A DNA stretch of 27,825 nucleotides from Plantago elongata (taxonomy: Eukaryota > Streptophyta > Magnoliopsida > Lamiales > Plantaginaceae), in assembly GCA_036897095.1 (NCBI GenBank), contig JAYMSP010001904.1:1-27825 (forward strand), read 5' to 3'. A program made the translations under genes and the position numbers. The notes below the pieces were generated by a model. It searched no databases and was not told where the DNA came from. It worked only from the letters and a program-made list of their open reading frames with translations. Shown here piece by piece: positions 17,426 to 27,622 of the stretch; position 1 is the stretch's first letter, and every line of letters starts with the position of its first letter.

Positions 17426-20400
17426 ATGAGCAAGAAGAAGCAAAGATCATGGCCATTTGAGTTCTTGAGCTGCATTATCTTCTTCCAATTGGTTCATAGC
17501 CAGTTTACACCACCTGGGTTTCCATCCAATCCTGGTTCTACTGCAATTCTCACAGAGTTAGCTTACAGCAGAATTGACAATCTCACTTCTCAGTTTTTGA
17601 ACAGTCATCTTGTCCAAGATTACGCCTTTTGTATTGAGAACCCGTACATATCTCTTCCCTTTTCATATTTTGTGCTTTTATGGTGATTAGATCAGTGAGA
17701 AATGAAAAGGGTTGTTTTTCTTTTTTTGTGATTTTTGGATGTTTGGTTGTTTCAGGGAAGCTGAGTGGAACAGGGCCTTTAATTATTCAGATGATTTGAG
17801 TTTCTTGAGTGCTTGCTTGGCAAGAACTGGAGGTATTCTCATGTTTCTTAGACCACTCTTTGTGATTTCATATTGTAGTTGTTGGTTTTTCTTAGACCAC
17901 TCTTTGTGATTTCATATTGTAGTTGTTGGTTTTTCTTTTGGGGAATTTGATTTGCTGTTTTTGCAAAAAGTGATTGGATAAGCTCATGAGGACACTATGA
18001 TGCAAACAAGGAGTGAGATAGTTTTGTGTTGTCAATGTTTGCCAAATTCACTTGTAGTTATTCTTCGAAATAGTGTTGTTTCTCTGAGCAAGAATGTGAT
18101 CCTTTAGCCCTTTCAAAAAAAAAAAAGTTTGTAGAAGAAAGACCATTCTTTGGGAGCTTTTGGGGAATTGTAAGCTCATGAAGGCAAGGGGCTGAAAACA
18201 AGGAGTGAGATAGTTTGTGATGACAAATGTTTGCCAGCTTCACTTCTTGTAGTCATGTTTCAAAATAGTGTGGTTTCTCTTTGCAAAAATGTGATCGGAA
18301 AGGGCTATTAGTTCGGAATTGTATTGGCCCTCCTCTCTCTGCGAAAAGTTATTGAATAAGCTCATGAAGACAATAGGTTGATTCATAGGATATTATGGTG
18401 TTTTACAGTCATTGGGAGAGGTTATGATTATGACATATGGTGTTAGTCTACTTAAGAATGTGAGCAGAAAAGTTACATGGTCGATGGCTTAACCATAAAA
18501 GCTTATCCTAGGATGTCGTATTTCTTTGATGCTATGAGGTATGGAATTCATTTCTTGTTTAATCAGACCAAACACAGGAAACTTTAGTTCTCAATTTCTA
18601 TGAAAGTGGGTTGAGTTTTGTCCTTGTGAAACAAAAATAATTTTTTTATTAAGAGATCATTAACAGCAAATATGGTGATTTATGCATTGCTTTTTGTCAA
18701 GCCCTAGATTTTAGCTTGGTTCTGAAATTCCTTTTCAACAACAGATGTTACCCGGCGATTATGTACAGCAGCAGAGGTTGAAGTTTATTTTAGTAACTTG
18801 ATGAATGGAGGAGGTGGCCTGAGGCCAAATAGGAACTGTAATGCATCACACTGGGTAAACGGCTGTGAGCCAGGATGGGCATGTTCCACTGACACTGATG
18901 ATCCGGTTGACCTTCAAAATTCCCAAGAGATGCCTGCCAGAGGATCCAGTTGTGAGTCGTGTTGTGAGGGTTTCTTCTGCCCAAATGGTCTCACTTGCAT
19001 GATACGTAAGTCTTTCAGAATCATTTTGCATTTTATCCACTTAGCCTTTTAGACCGAGTATAAGTTTTTTTGACTGATATTCATACTCTTTTTGAATTTT
19101 TAGCCTGTCCATTGGGCTCCTACTGTCCACTCGCGGAACTTAATCCCCAAAATGGCTTTTGTGAACCGTAAGTTGCCGCTGTTTTACTTTGTCTGTTGTG
19201 ATGTACAACCGTGAAATAAATGCCATACTTATTCATCTGAGTTTCAGATATCGTTACCAGCTGCCTCCTGGACAACCTAATCATACTTGTGGTGGTGCTA
19301 ATATGTGGGCCGATGCTCGTTCTAACGACGAGGTTTTCTGCACTGCTGGTTCCTATTGTCCAACAAATGTTGTGAGAAACCCCTGCAGCAACGGGTACTT
19401 AATCTCTTCCCGTAAACACGTGAAATTATTATATATTTTGTCCAAGATTAAATGCTAAAACACTGCCTTGTTTTATAGGAATTACTGTCCTCTGGGTTCA
19501 ACTAATGAGAGACGTAAGTTCGTGGATATGTTGATATAATTAAACTCACACAACTGTTTGGTTTACAAAAGTCCTGATTTTTCTTTCCTTATTAAATTTC
19601 TGCAGGGTGCTCCAGCCTGACCTCGTGCAATGCAAATACAGAGACTCAAAATGTTCATGTGTATGGAGCTATGCTTATTGTAAGTTGTTCCACGTATAAT
19701 ATTTACTACAAGAACATGGTCCTGTTGAAATGTTTCAATTTTTTCATTAATGTTTGATGAAATGAAACCAATTCTTATTGCAGGCTGCACTTAGTACTCT
19801 CCTGCTTATCATTTATAACTTCTACGATCAAATTCTTACTACACGACAAAGGAGAAACGCTAAATCCAGGGAAGCTGCTGCGAGGACCGTGAAGGAAAAG
19901 ATACAAGCACGCAGAAGGTGGAAATCAGCGAAAGAAGCAGCCAAAAAGCATGCTGTTGAGTTGCAATCTCAAATTTCTGGCAGATTTTCTAAGAGATCTC
20001 CAACGAGTCCTGATGAAATTAGAATCTTGAGTGATACAGTACATGAGTTGCATTCATCTGACTCTGCAGAAATTGATCGAATGGAACCAAGACATCATAT
20101 GCACATGATGCATGATGTGGAAGATGGCTCTAGTAGCTTTGATGTTCATGATTTGGAGATTAAGAAGAAAAAGAACAATCCAAAAGAAAAGGCTATTCAT
20201 ACACATAGCCAGATCTTCAATTATGCATACTCGCAACTAGAGAAAGAGAAAGCTCAGCAGCAGCAAAACAAGAACCTTACATTCTCCGGAGTTATTAACA
20301 TGGCTACGAATAGCGAAACCAGGAAAAGGCCGTTAATGGAGATAACCTTTAGAGACTTAACTGTTACTTTGAAAGGAAAGCATAAAAACTTCCTAAGATC

Positions 20401-23078
20401 TGTCACAGGACAACTCAAGCCTGGTCGCATAACGGCTGTCATGGGTCCATCAGGAGCTGGGAAGACGACTTTTCTTTCTGCTCTTGCTGGAAAAGCAGTT
20501 GGATGCACGGTTACTGGCACGATTCTCATCAACGGGAGGGAAGCATCTATTCGCTCGTACAGAAAGATCGTTGGCTTTGTGCCGCAAGATGATATAGTTC
20601 ACGGTAATTTGACTGTAGAAGAGAATCTGTGGTTTAGTGCGAGATGCAGGTACGTGGTGTTTAATGCTCTATTTGCTTTATAACGGTGTAGCCAAAATCA
20701 TATGAACCGCATTAACATTTTCGAATTTTGAAGACTGTCTGCAGATCTACCGAAGCCAGACAAAGTTCTTATTGTTGAAAGAGTTATTGACTCCTTGGGC
20801 TTGCAAGGAGTACGGGGTTCCTTAGTTGGAACCGTTGAGAAGCGAGGCATCTCTGGTGGCCAGAGGAAGCGAGTTAATGTTGGTCTTGAGCTAGTAATGG
20901 AACCATCACTGCTATTTTTGGATGAACCGACTTCTGGGCTAGACAGCTCATCGTCACAACTACTGCTTAGAACACTTAGACGTGAAGCTCTTGAGGGGGT
21001 GAACATTTTAATGGTTGTCCATCAGCCAAGGTATATATTCATCCCATCAACTGGAACAATTGTTATCACTTATGCTATTTTGCCTGCTAAGTTTGCATAT
21101 GTGCGTTCAGATTTGCATGGGGTTTCAAGCTTTAGCGATCAAAACATTTCTTGTTTCATTTTATCATGATCACTTGATTGCTAATCTACTGAACACTTTT
21201 TCTGCAGCTATTCATTATTCCAGATGTTTGATGATTTAGTACTTCTAGCAAAAGGAGGCCTTACGGTCTATCACGGGCCTGTGCGGAAAGTCGAAGAATA
21301 CTTTTCTGGTCTCGGAATCAACGTCCCGGAGCGCATTAATCCTCCCGACTACTTCATTGATATACTGGAAGGAATGGTTAAAACATCCAGCATAAATTAC
21401 ACTGAATTCCCTGTTAAGTGGATGCTATACAAGGGATATCCAATACCGCCTGACATGAGATTAAGTTCTGCTGATCCTTCTGTATCGCCAATGAATGCCA
21501 ATCAGGATCATGACTTTCATAGTTCGGTTACGGAAGAGCAATCCTTTGCTGGGGAAGTCTGGCAGGATGTCAAGGCCAATGTACATCGGCAACGTGATAT
21601 GATTCGGCACAACTTCTTGAGATCAACTGATTTATCCCACCGAAGGACCCCAAATCCTTTCATACAGTACAAGTACTTTGTCGGAAGGTAGTTAACATAA
21701 CCATAAAACTCATCAAACCTTATGTTTCAAGTTTCAACAAATGTGGTTCACTGATATTTTGCACATCATGACCACCTCAGGATCAGTAAGCAGCGTCTAC
21801 GAGAAGCTAAAACACAAGCTGTTGATTATCTCATCCTGTTAATTGCTGGAGCTTGCTTGGGATCGCTTACCAGAGCTAATGATGCAACCTTCGGCTTTGG
21901 TGCTTATACATACACGCTAATTGCTGTTTGTAAGTCTCAGGCTAATATCCATTTATACACATCAAAGCCTACCTTCTACAATATTTTGTGCATCAGGAAT
22001 GCATATAACGTTTCCAATTTCATGTGTTCTTAATCTTATGGATATTTCTTGGATTCTGTTGAAATATTGCAATTTTTATGCCTCTCATATCACACTAGGA
22101 GAAGCTAGCGTTGTTAAATCCATAACTAATTCATCTTATCGAACTTGCTTTTTGCAGCTTTGTTATGCAAGGTTGCGGCATTAAGGACATTTTCGTTAGA
22201 CAAATTACAATACTGGAGAGAAAGTGCTTCTGGCATCAGTAGTCTGTCTCATTTCGTCGCCAAGGACACTGTTGACTTATTCAACACGGTGATAAAGCCG
22301 GTGGTCTATCTATCAACATTCTATTTCTTCACCAATCCGAGATCTTCCTTTGCAGATAATTATGTCGTCTTGCTCTGCCTTGTTTACTGTGTCACCGGCA
22401 TAGGTTATGCTTTGGCAATTTTCCTTGAACCCGGCCCATCACAGCTGGTAACTAACACTCATTAACTCAATAGATGCCATCAAATGTTTTTGTGATCATA
22501 AACTTACTGTACTTCATGTTTCCTGCAGTTTTCAGTACTACTTCCTGTAGTTTTGACTCTGATTGCGACACAGCTAAATGGATCTACGTACGTGAGGACG
22601 TTAGCAAACTTTAGCTATCCAAAGTGGGCCCTCGAAGCATTTGTTATATCTAATGCAGAACGGTATGCAACATTTCTCCTCCCCCTGAACATGTCTTTGT
22701 TACTCTGAAGTATCAAACTCCATATCATTACATCCGAGTAAATCTACTGAGAAGCTCGTTTCTCCTAAACATCAGGAAATACGCCTTAAATCACTCGTTT
22801 GCTAACTTAAAACACCCAGAATTATAATCTGCTGGTGGTTAAGTAGTAACTTGAGCTACTTGTTTAGAAGTCACTCGTTGCTCTAGAGCCAGTCCTTGAC
22901 CGGCTTACATTTTAATTTCAGGTATGATGGCGTGTGGCTACTTACACGTTGTGGGGCACTCCTCAGATACAGCTACGATGTTCATAATTTTGGTCTCCGG
23001 TTAGCCCTCCTAATTATAGCTGGGGTAGCTTGCCGTGCCGTAGCTTTTGCTGGTATGCTAACTTTCCAAAAGAAATGA
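17426..23078 (+). CDS. ABCG28: ABC transporter G family half-size protein, ABCG28-like, 14 exons
   Basis: Exons by my reading: 17426-17643, 17756-17832, 18745-19005, 19104-19167, 19248-19394, 19479-19513, 19606-19679, 19784-20649, 20734-21030, 21208-21687, 21781-21929, 22158-22447, 22529-22662, 22922-23078. These sum to 3,249 nt (1,082 residues plus stop), all joins in frame and all introns GT-AG. Order: signal peptide (residues ~10-27), Cys-rich extracellular domain (~70-275), TM helix (~290-305), basic linker, NBD with Walker A GPSGAGKT (513-520), signature SGGQRKR (from 621), Walker B LLFLDEP with D644-E645 and H677, then six TM segments (~850-1080) ending TFQKK. The extra N-terminal Cys-rich domain is specific to the ABCG24/ABCG28 clade. 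Motifs such as ADLPKPDK and EPGPSQL look closer to ABCG28, reported to act in Arabidopsis pollen-tube tips. Substrate here is unknown. A TTG-initiated extension upstream of 17426 is not a real start. Confidence 0.93.
17845..17932 (+). repeat. 44-bp tandem duplication in ABCG intron 2
   Basis: Two adjacent, essentially identical 44-bp copies carry cttagaccactctttgtg (at 17847 and 17891). They lie just after the donor of intron 2 (17833-18744) and do not touch the splice sites. Confidence 0.9.
17981..18400 (+). repeat. Degenerate ~190-bp repeats in ABCG intron 2
   Basis: The word agctcatga recurs at 17981, 18173 and 18359, each followed by related sequence (acaaggagtgagatagttt in the first two, aaatagtgt(t/g)gtttctct later). 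The spacing is 192 and 186 bases. The pattern suggests local amplification that made this 912-bp intron much longer than the others (about 80-260 bp). Confidence 0.7.
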
Positions 23079-23524
23079 GTTCAAATATCAACCGGTTACC
23101 GGTACCAGCTCTTGATGTCAATGCAATACTTATCGAGCCAGTCCAGTGGCCCGGGTAGATCCTACGCCTGATTTTCAATCACACGACAGCTCCCAGTGAT
23201 GCCGGAGAGCTTTTTTTTGTTTTTTTCAATTAATTTGATTTCTTGTACAGGGTAGAAATTCAAATTCTTTTAGAGTAATGATATATGATGTAGCAGTATA
23301 TTCTTGGTAAAATGGAATAGGTTAAAAGGTGGTAGATGAACTTGACATTTTGTCAAAATATGTTGATACTTAGAATAGAGTGTCAAATTTGACCAAATGT
23401 CAAGATATAATTATAAGGTTGTTATCACATAGTATACACTAGATACTACAAATGTAAATGCAGTATCTTTTTGATAATACATAGTTTGTATTTTTCGTGA
23501 GTATAATGATTATATCTTTTTTAT
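23079..23524. other. ABCG 3' flank and probable 3' UTR
   Basis: No coding sequence. A CCGG-rich start (accggttaccggt at 23091) is followed by a T-rich run (about 23212-23230) that may belong to the polyadenylation region. No clear AATAAA is present, which is common in plants. A foldback lies at 23341-23404. Confidence 0.5.
23341..23404. repeat. Short foldback downstream of ABCG
   Basis: CTTGACATTTTGTCAAA (23341-23357) pairs with TTTGACCAAATGTCAAG (23388-23404), 16 of 17 bases, around a 30-base loop. It may be a very small MITE remnant or a hairpin near the transcript end. Confidence 0.6.
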
Positions 23525-23600
23525 AGAAGAGTACATAAAGATTTTATGTAGTGGGTGTAGACATCTTTTAAAAAATCATTATAAATATGTGTCAGGTCTA
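23525..23600 (+). repeat. Palindrome-containing repeat unit, copy 1
   Basis: The unit tatagaagagtacataaag...tttatgtagtggg...ttaaaaaatcattataaatat recurs in the same orientation at about 26436-26515. Its centre is palindromic (tacataaag...ctttatgta). It flanks the outside of the left arm of the minisatellite element. Confidence 0.65.
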
Positions 23601-23659
23601 ATTTTTAGAGTCATAATTTTTCTCAATAACAATATATCTTTCTATAACTGCCCCTCATT

Positions 23660-24104
23660 TCTTTTCCTCTTACACAAATAAACCATTCTATTTTTACATA
23701 ACAAATGAATCACTCTAAAAAAAAACTTTTCAGTTAGCTTTTCAACTGAATAAAATGCGCAACTTTTTAAACAAGCTAGCTGGTTTGAGAAGCTAATCAA
23801 GTTAGCTTGTTGAAAAAAAGCTACCTAACAAGCTACCAGCTAACTTTTCAGATATCAACTAACTTTTCAGCTAATTTTGCTAAATATAATCAAATTCTTG
23901 CAAAAAAAATCATTCTATTTTATAGCCCTCATTTCTCCCAACTACAACATAATTTTCTATTAATATTCCTCCTTTTTTTTCTCTAAGTCTACCATACTTT
24001 TGTATATAAGAAATTCATTTGTTCTTCATTGTTTCTAGATTTTTCTCTTCTTCAGTCGCATTGTTTCTCTATCGATCAGATTTTTTCACTCGTTTTTACT
24101 GTTT
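23660..24104 (+). repeat. Left arm of the inverted-repeat element
   Basis: The arm matches the right arm after removal of an extra ~165-bp piece at about 23728-23893. Matched words include caaaaaaaatcattctat, actacaacataattttctat and tctaccatacttttgtatat. Confidence 0.7.
23728..23893. repeat. Extra segment inside the left arm, possible MITE
   Basis: Sequence absent from the right arm. It is rich in AGCTAACTTTTCAG-like and GTTAGCTT-like words in both orientations (cagttagcttttcaactg near the left edge, agctaacttttcag repeated near the right edge). This suggests a small inverted-repeat insertion, family unknown. Confidence 0.4.
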
Positions 24105-24921
24105 TAAAATGTGTTTTCTACAATTCTCACAATGAATTTCATTGTCTCTCTCACGTTCAATGGTTTTAGCCATGCTTTTGGCATAAAACTCGGGTTTATA
24201 GCCTTTTTTTTTTATCTTCTCGATATCAGTTAAAATATTAAATTATGAGCATTCCCTTATTTTTACGTGTTTATGTTGAAACTACTATTGTTGACGGTGA
24301 AACTAATAACTAAAATTTATGCTCTTGAAACTAGCTTGGATTGCTTTTGAAACTAGTGAAACCAACATTTATGCTCCTAAAACTAAGTTTCTTATGAAAT
24401 TAATTTTTAAAACTAGATTTTTGTTATTTTGAATCTAACTTTCTTGTTTTTAAAACTAGCTTTTATGAACATGAAACTAAGTGTTTTTTAATTCTCAAAT
24501 TAACTTTATGAGTTTCTGAAACTAACTTTTTGTGTTTTTTAAGTTAGCTTTTGTGACCATGAAATTAACTTTTTGTTATTCTGAAACATAACAGTTAGTT
24601 TCAAACATGTTTGTAATAGTTTCAAGATTTTTGTAAATATGAAACTAGGTTTTTTGTTCTGAAACTAATACAAAATATCATGAAACTATGTTTTGTGGTT
24701 TTGAAACTAGTTTTTGTGTTATTGAAAATACTTCTGTGAATTGAAATTAATTTTTGTTGTTCTGAAACTAGCTTTTGTGAATATGAAACTAATACAAAAG
24801 ATTATCAAATTAGGTTTTGTGAATCTGAAACTAACTTTTGCAAACATGAAATTAATTTTTGTGAACATGAAACTAGGTTTTTGTTGTTCTGAAACTAGCT
24901 TTTGTGAATATGAAACTAATA

Positions 24922-25170
24922 CTTCATTCGTCCCGTAGAATAAGATATAAAACTTTTTGGTGTTGTTTATAATGCGGTCAATTGCTTATTGTTATAATAT
25001 GAATATTAAATTAGTTAGTGCAGGTTTTTAGTTATTGGATGTACTTTTTGAGTATAATATGAATATTAAATTAATTAGTGGAGGTACTTTTTTACTATTT
25101 TTTGAACATGTCTAGTTTAATGAGACATTCATAAAAGGAATACATGTCTTATTGTACGGGACGAAGGGAG
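24922..25170 (+). mobile_element. Stowaway (Tc1/mariner-type) MITE
   Basis: The left end CTTCATTCGTCCCGTAGAAT and the right end, read inversely as CTCCCTTCGTCCCGTACAAT, match the conserved plant Stowaway terminus (CTCCCTCCGTCCC). The 249-bp element is flanked by TA on both sides (24920-24921 and 25171-25172). Removing it restores gaaactaatagaaaacatcatgaaacta, which matches a neighbouring repeat unit (24661-24688). Confidence 0.9.
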
Positions 25171-25440
25171 TAGAAAACATCATGAAACTAAGTTTTGTGG
25201 TTTTAAAACTAGTTTTTGTGTTATTCAAACTAGCTTTTCGTGAATTTGAAATTAGTTTTTATTGTTCTAAAACTAACTTTTATGAATATGATCAACTAAT
25301 ACAAAATATCATAAAACTAGGTTTTGTGAATCTGAAACTAGCTTTTGAGAATATGAAATTAATAAAAAAAATGTCATGAAACTAGCACAATGAACATGAA
25401 ACTAGTACTTTTCTTTTGCTGAAACTAGCATTGAAGTCCT

Positions 25441-26160
25441 GAGAAACGCTTAATTAGGGCGTCCTAAACCCTAAACTCTAATTAAGACCGTAGCTCTCGG
25501 AGAGAGTTTTCAAATCCAATAATTTTTTAAGGTTCACCATTCCCTCTAGAGTTTTAGAACTATAAAACTAGGTTTTGAGTTCATGAAACTAGGTTGTGTG
25601 GGCATGAAATTAGGGTTTTATACCCATGAAACTAGTATTTATGCTCATGAAACTAGCTTTAATCATTATGAAACTAGTTCAATGAACCTGAAACTAGCAC
25701 CTTTCTTTTGCTAAAACTAGCAATGTAGTCTCAAGAAACGCTTAATTAGGGTTTAGGGTCTGTACTTGTGTTCAACTCTAAACCCTAATTAAGACCGTAG
25801 CTTCCGGAGTGAGTTTTCAAATTCATAGTTTTTTTTAGGGTTTTCCTTTCCCTTTAGGGTTTTAGAACTATGAAACTAGATTTTGCGTCCATGAAACTAG
25901 CTTGTGTGGGCATGAAACTAGGTTTATACCATGAAACTAGTATTAATCATCATGAAACTAGCTCAATGAACCTGAAAATAGTACTTTTCTTTTACTGAAA
26001 CTGACATTGTCCCGAGAAACGCTTAATTAGAGTTTAACCCTAAACCCTAAATTAAGACCGTATCTCCCGGAGAAAGTTTTCAAATTCAGTGAATTTTTTA
26101 GGATTCACCATTCCTTTTAGGATTTTAGAACTATAAAACCAGGTTTTAAGTCCATGATAC
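25441..26160 (+). repeat. ~290-bp higher-order repeat, two full copies and one partial
   Basis: Blocks starting (g/a)agaaacgcttaattag occur at 25441, 25733 and 26014. Each carries a foldback with plant telomere-like words (TTTAGGG or CCCTAAA), then agaccgta, ggag(a/t)gagttttcaaat and a poly-T/ttagggtt stretch, then GAAACTAG units. Period is 292 then 281 bases. Confidence 0.85.
25741..25793. repeat. Foldback with telomere-like sequence
   Basis: CTTAATTAGGGTTTAGGGT (25741-25759) pairs with ACTCTAAACCCTAATTAAG (25775-25793) with one mismatch around a 15-base loop. Shorter or imperfect versions lie in the other two higher-order copies. Confidence 0.85.
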
Positions 26161-26435
26161 TAACTTCAATTCACATGAAAACTAATTAAACTAATAAATG
26201 TTGTGTGATGGTACTTCAAACTAACTTTAGTGTTTTTGAAACTAGCTTTTGTATCCATGAAACTAGGATTTGTGGTTCTGAAATTAGCTTTTGCATACAT
26301 GAAACTAGTTTTTGTGTTTTTAAAATTAGTTTTGTGAACATAAAATTGATTTTTTATTGTTCTGAAACTAGTTGTATGAGTTTTGAAATTAAATATGCTG
26401 AAACTAATACAAATGATGATGAAATTTATAATTTA

Positions 26436-26515
26436 TATAGAAAAGTACATAAAGTAGCCACTTTATGTAGTGGGATTACATATAAGACCTCATTTAAAAA
26501 ACTATTACAAATACA
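26436..26515 (+). repeat. Palindrome-containing repeat unit, copy 2
   Basis: tatagaaaagtacataaagt...actttatgtagtggg...tttaaaaaactattacaaatac, same orientation as copy 1 at 23525. The centre tacataaagtagccactttatgta is a near-perfect palindrome. It abuts the inner edge of the right arm, whereas copy 1 sits outside the left arm. Confidence 0.65.
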
Positions 26516-26770
26516 GAAAAAACGAGTGAAATAATCTGATCGAGAGAGAAAAAGTGTAAGAAAAGAAGAGAAAAATCTCGAAACAATGAAGAACAAGTGC
26601 ATTTCGTATATACAGAAGTATGGTAGACTTGGATGAAAAGAAAGGAGGAGTATTAATAGAAAATCATGTTGTAGTTAGGAGAAATTAGTGCTAAAAAAAT
26701 AGAATGACCTTTTTTGCAAAACTTTTTTAAAGTGGTTCCTTTATGTAAGAGAGAAAGGAAGGAGCGTCAT
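26513..26770 (-). repeat. Right arm of the inverted-repeat element
   Basis: Inverted copy of 23660-24104 without the extra segment. The outer edge is near ttatgtaagagagaaagg (26751-26760). Confidence 0.7.
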
Positions 26771-26876
26771 TCATGGAAAATCAAGTAGGTGGACGGATAA
26801 AGTAGATAGCAAGGGGACAGGGGTTATATGAATTGTCGCTAGCTAATTAGACCGTACATTTATTTAAAAAAATAAT

Positions 26877-26906
26877 TTAGCGACGGATAAGTTTATCCGT
26901 CGCTAA
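26877..26906. repeat. Perfect foldback TTAGCGACGGATAA, CACTA-type subterminal motif
   Basis: TTAGCGACGGATAA and TTATCCGTCGCTAA are separated by two bases. GCGACGG/CCGTCGC foldbacks of this kind are common near the ends of plant CACTA elements. A CACTA terminus itself is not seen nearby, so it may be subterminal or the end may be damaged. Confidence 0.6.
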
Positions 26907-27622
26907 AAAAAATTCTTTTATTTCCCCTTGCTCGGTCTCTCCACCATTACCGCCTTTCCGCCCTTCTTCTCGCCGCCTATCAACTCTCGCCGCATCTCCG
27001 CTCTCGCCGCCTCTCCGCCCTTCTTGATACTCCATCTTTGCTATTGACTCCACCTCCATCTCTCAATTCGGAATCGAATTATTTTGCAAAACCCTTACTA
27101 TTTCAAATTTTGGGATTTTTGTGATTTTGAAGTGTTTGAGTATGTAGTTAGTTTGAGATGTGCAATTGATGTATTTGTGAAGTGTATAGTAGCTACATTT
27201 GCTTAAATTTTGGAGTATAATCATATATGTGAAGTATGCTAAATTTGTTTAAATTGGTGTGTATGTGAAGTATGATGGTGCTAAATTAGTTTACATTTAT
27301 TTGTATGAAGAAATTATGTTAGTTTGATATATGCATGAAAACATAGTAGATACATTAGTGTAATTTGAAATATTAATATGTAGTAGAATTATATGAAGAA
27401 TTAGTTAAGTGTTATGATACCGTTATTTTTGAAATTATGTTAATTTTGACTAAGATGAGTAATTGAATTTTTTCGGTAGTATACTAGCTATAGGTATGTC
27501 AACTTTAAGATAAGGAATTGATTCGATTTAAAATTATCCATCGTAGTAGTTTTGAGACCGTTGGAAGATTATAACGACGAAATTTAGTAAGACCTAATAA
27601 ACCTAGACGTGTCAAGTTAAAA
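26907..27622 (+). other. Probable 5' leader region of the CACTA element
   Basis: No coding sequence on the plus strand. The first part (26930-27060) is CT/CCG-rich (cgccgcctctccgcccttc), unlike the AT-rich remainder. An untranslated leader, possibly with an intron, is likely between the foldback and the transposase start. Confidence 0.4.

Larger units (their letters stand above)
24290..26410. repeat. Degenerate minisatellite of GAAACTAG-containing units
   Basis: Many dozens of units of roughly 21-24 bases, of the form tgaaactagcttttgtgaata, differ in the middle words (gtgttttt, catgaaac, gttctg). The core GAAACTA is kept in most. Open frames across it (24741-24938, 25152-25379, 26205-26534) only translate the repeat. 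The array is interrupted by a Stowaway MITE and by three ~290-bp higher-order blocks. Confidence 0.9.
23660..26770. mobile_element. Non-autonomous long-inverted-repeat element with minisatellite core
   Basis: The left arm (about 23660-24104) and right arm (about 26513-26770) are inverted copies: the reverse complement of the right arm reads ...ttctcctaactacaacat, ctattaatactcctcc, agtctaccatact, ttgttcttcattgtttc and cgatcagatt, each found in order on the left. Between them lies a degenerate minisatellite (about 24290-26410). No coding sequence is present. Long arms with repeats resemble Foldback elements or non-autonomous MULEs. The exact ends and a target duplication are not resolved. Confidence 0.7.

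Noticed and set aside
20254..20532. 92-codon minus-strand open frame opposite the ABCG Walker A region
   Set aside because: It is antisense to the conserved nucleotide-binding domain and shows no features of its own.
24290..26534. Open frames of 65-109 codons and an array that superficially looks like regular repeats with spacers
   Set aside because: The frames only translate the GAAACTAG minisatellite (MKL/VNMKLxF-like repeats). The units have no constant repeat with unique spacers, so it is not a CRISPR array, and the genome is a plant.
23660..26770. Helitron interpretation of the minisatellite element
   Set aside because: Helitrons lack terminal inverted repeats, and no 3' CTRR hairpin end was recognised, whereas long inverted arms are visible here.
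26877..27059. Minus-strand 60-codon Arg/Gly-rich open frame
   Set aside because: It is low-complexity translation of a CT/CCG-rich leader stretch and the foldback; no domain.
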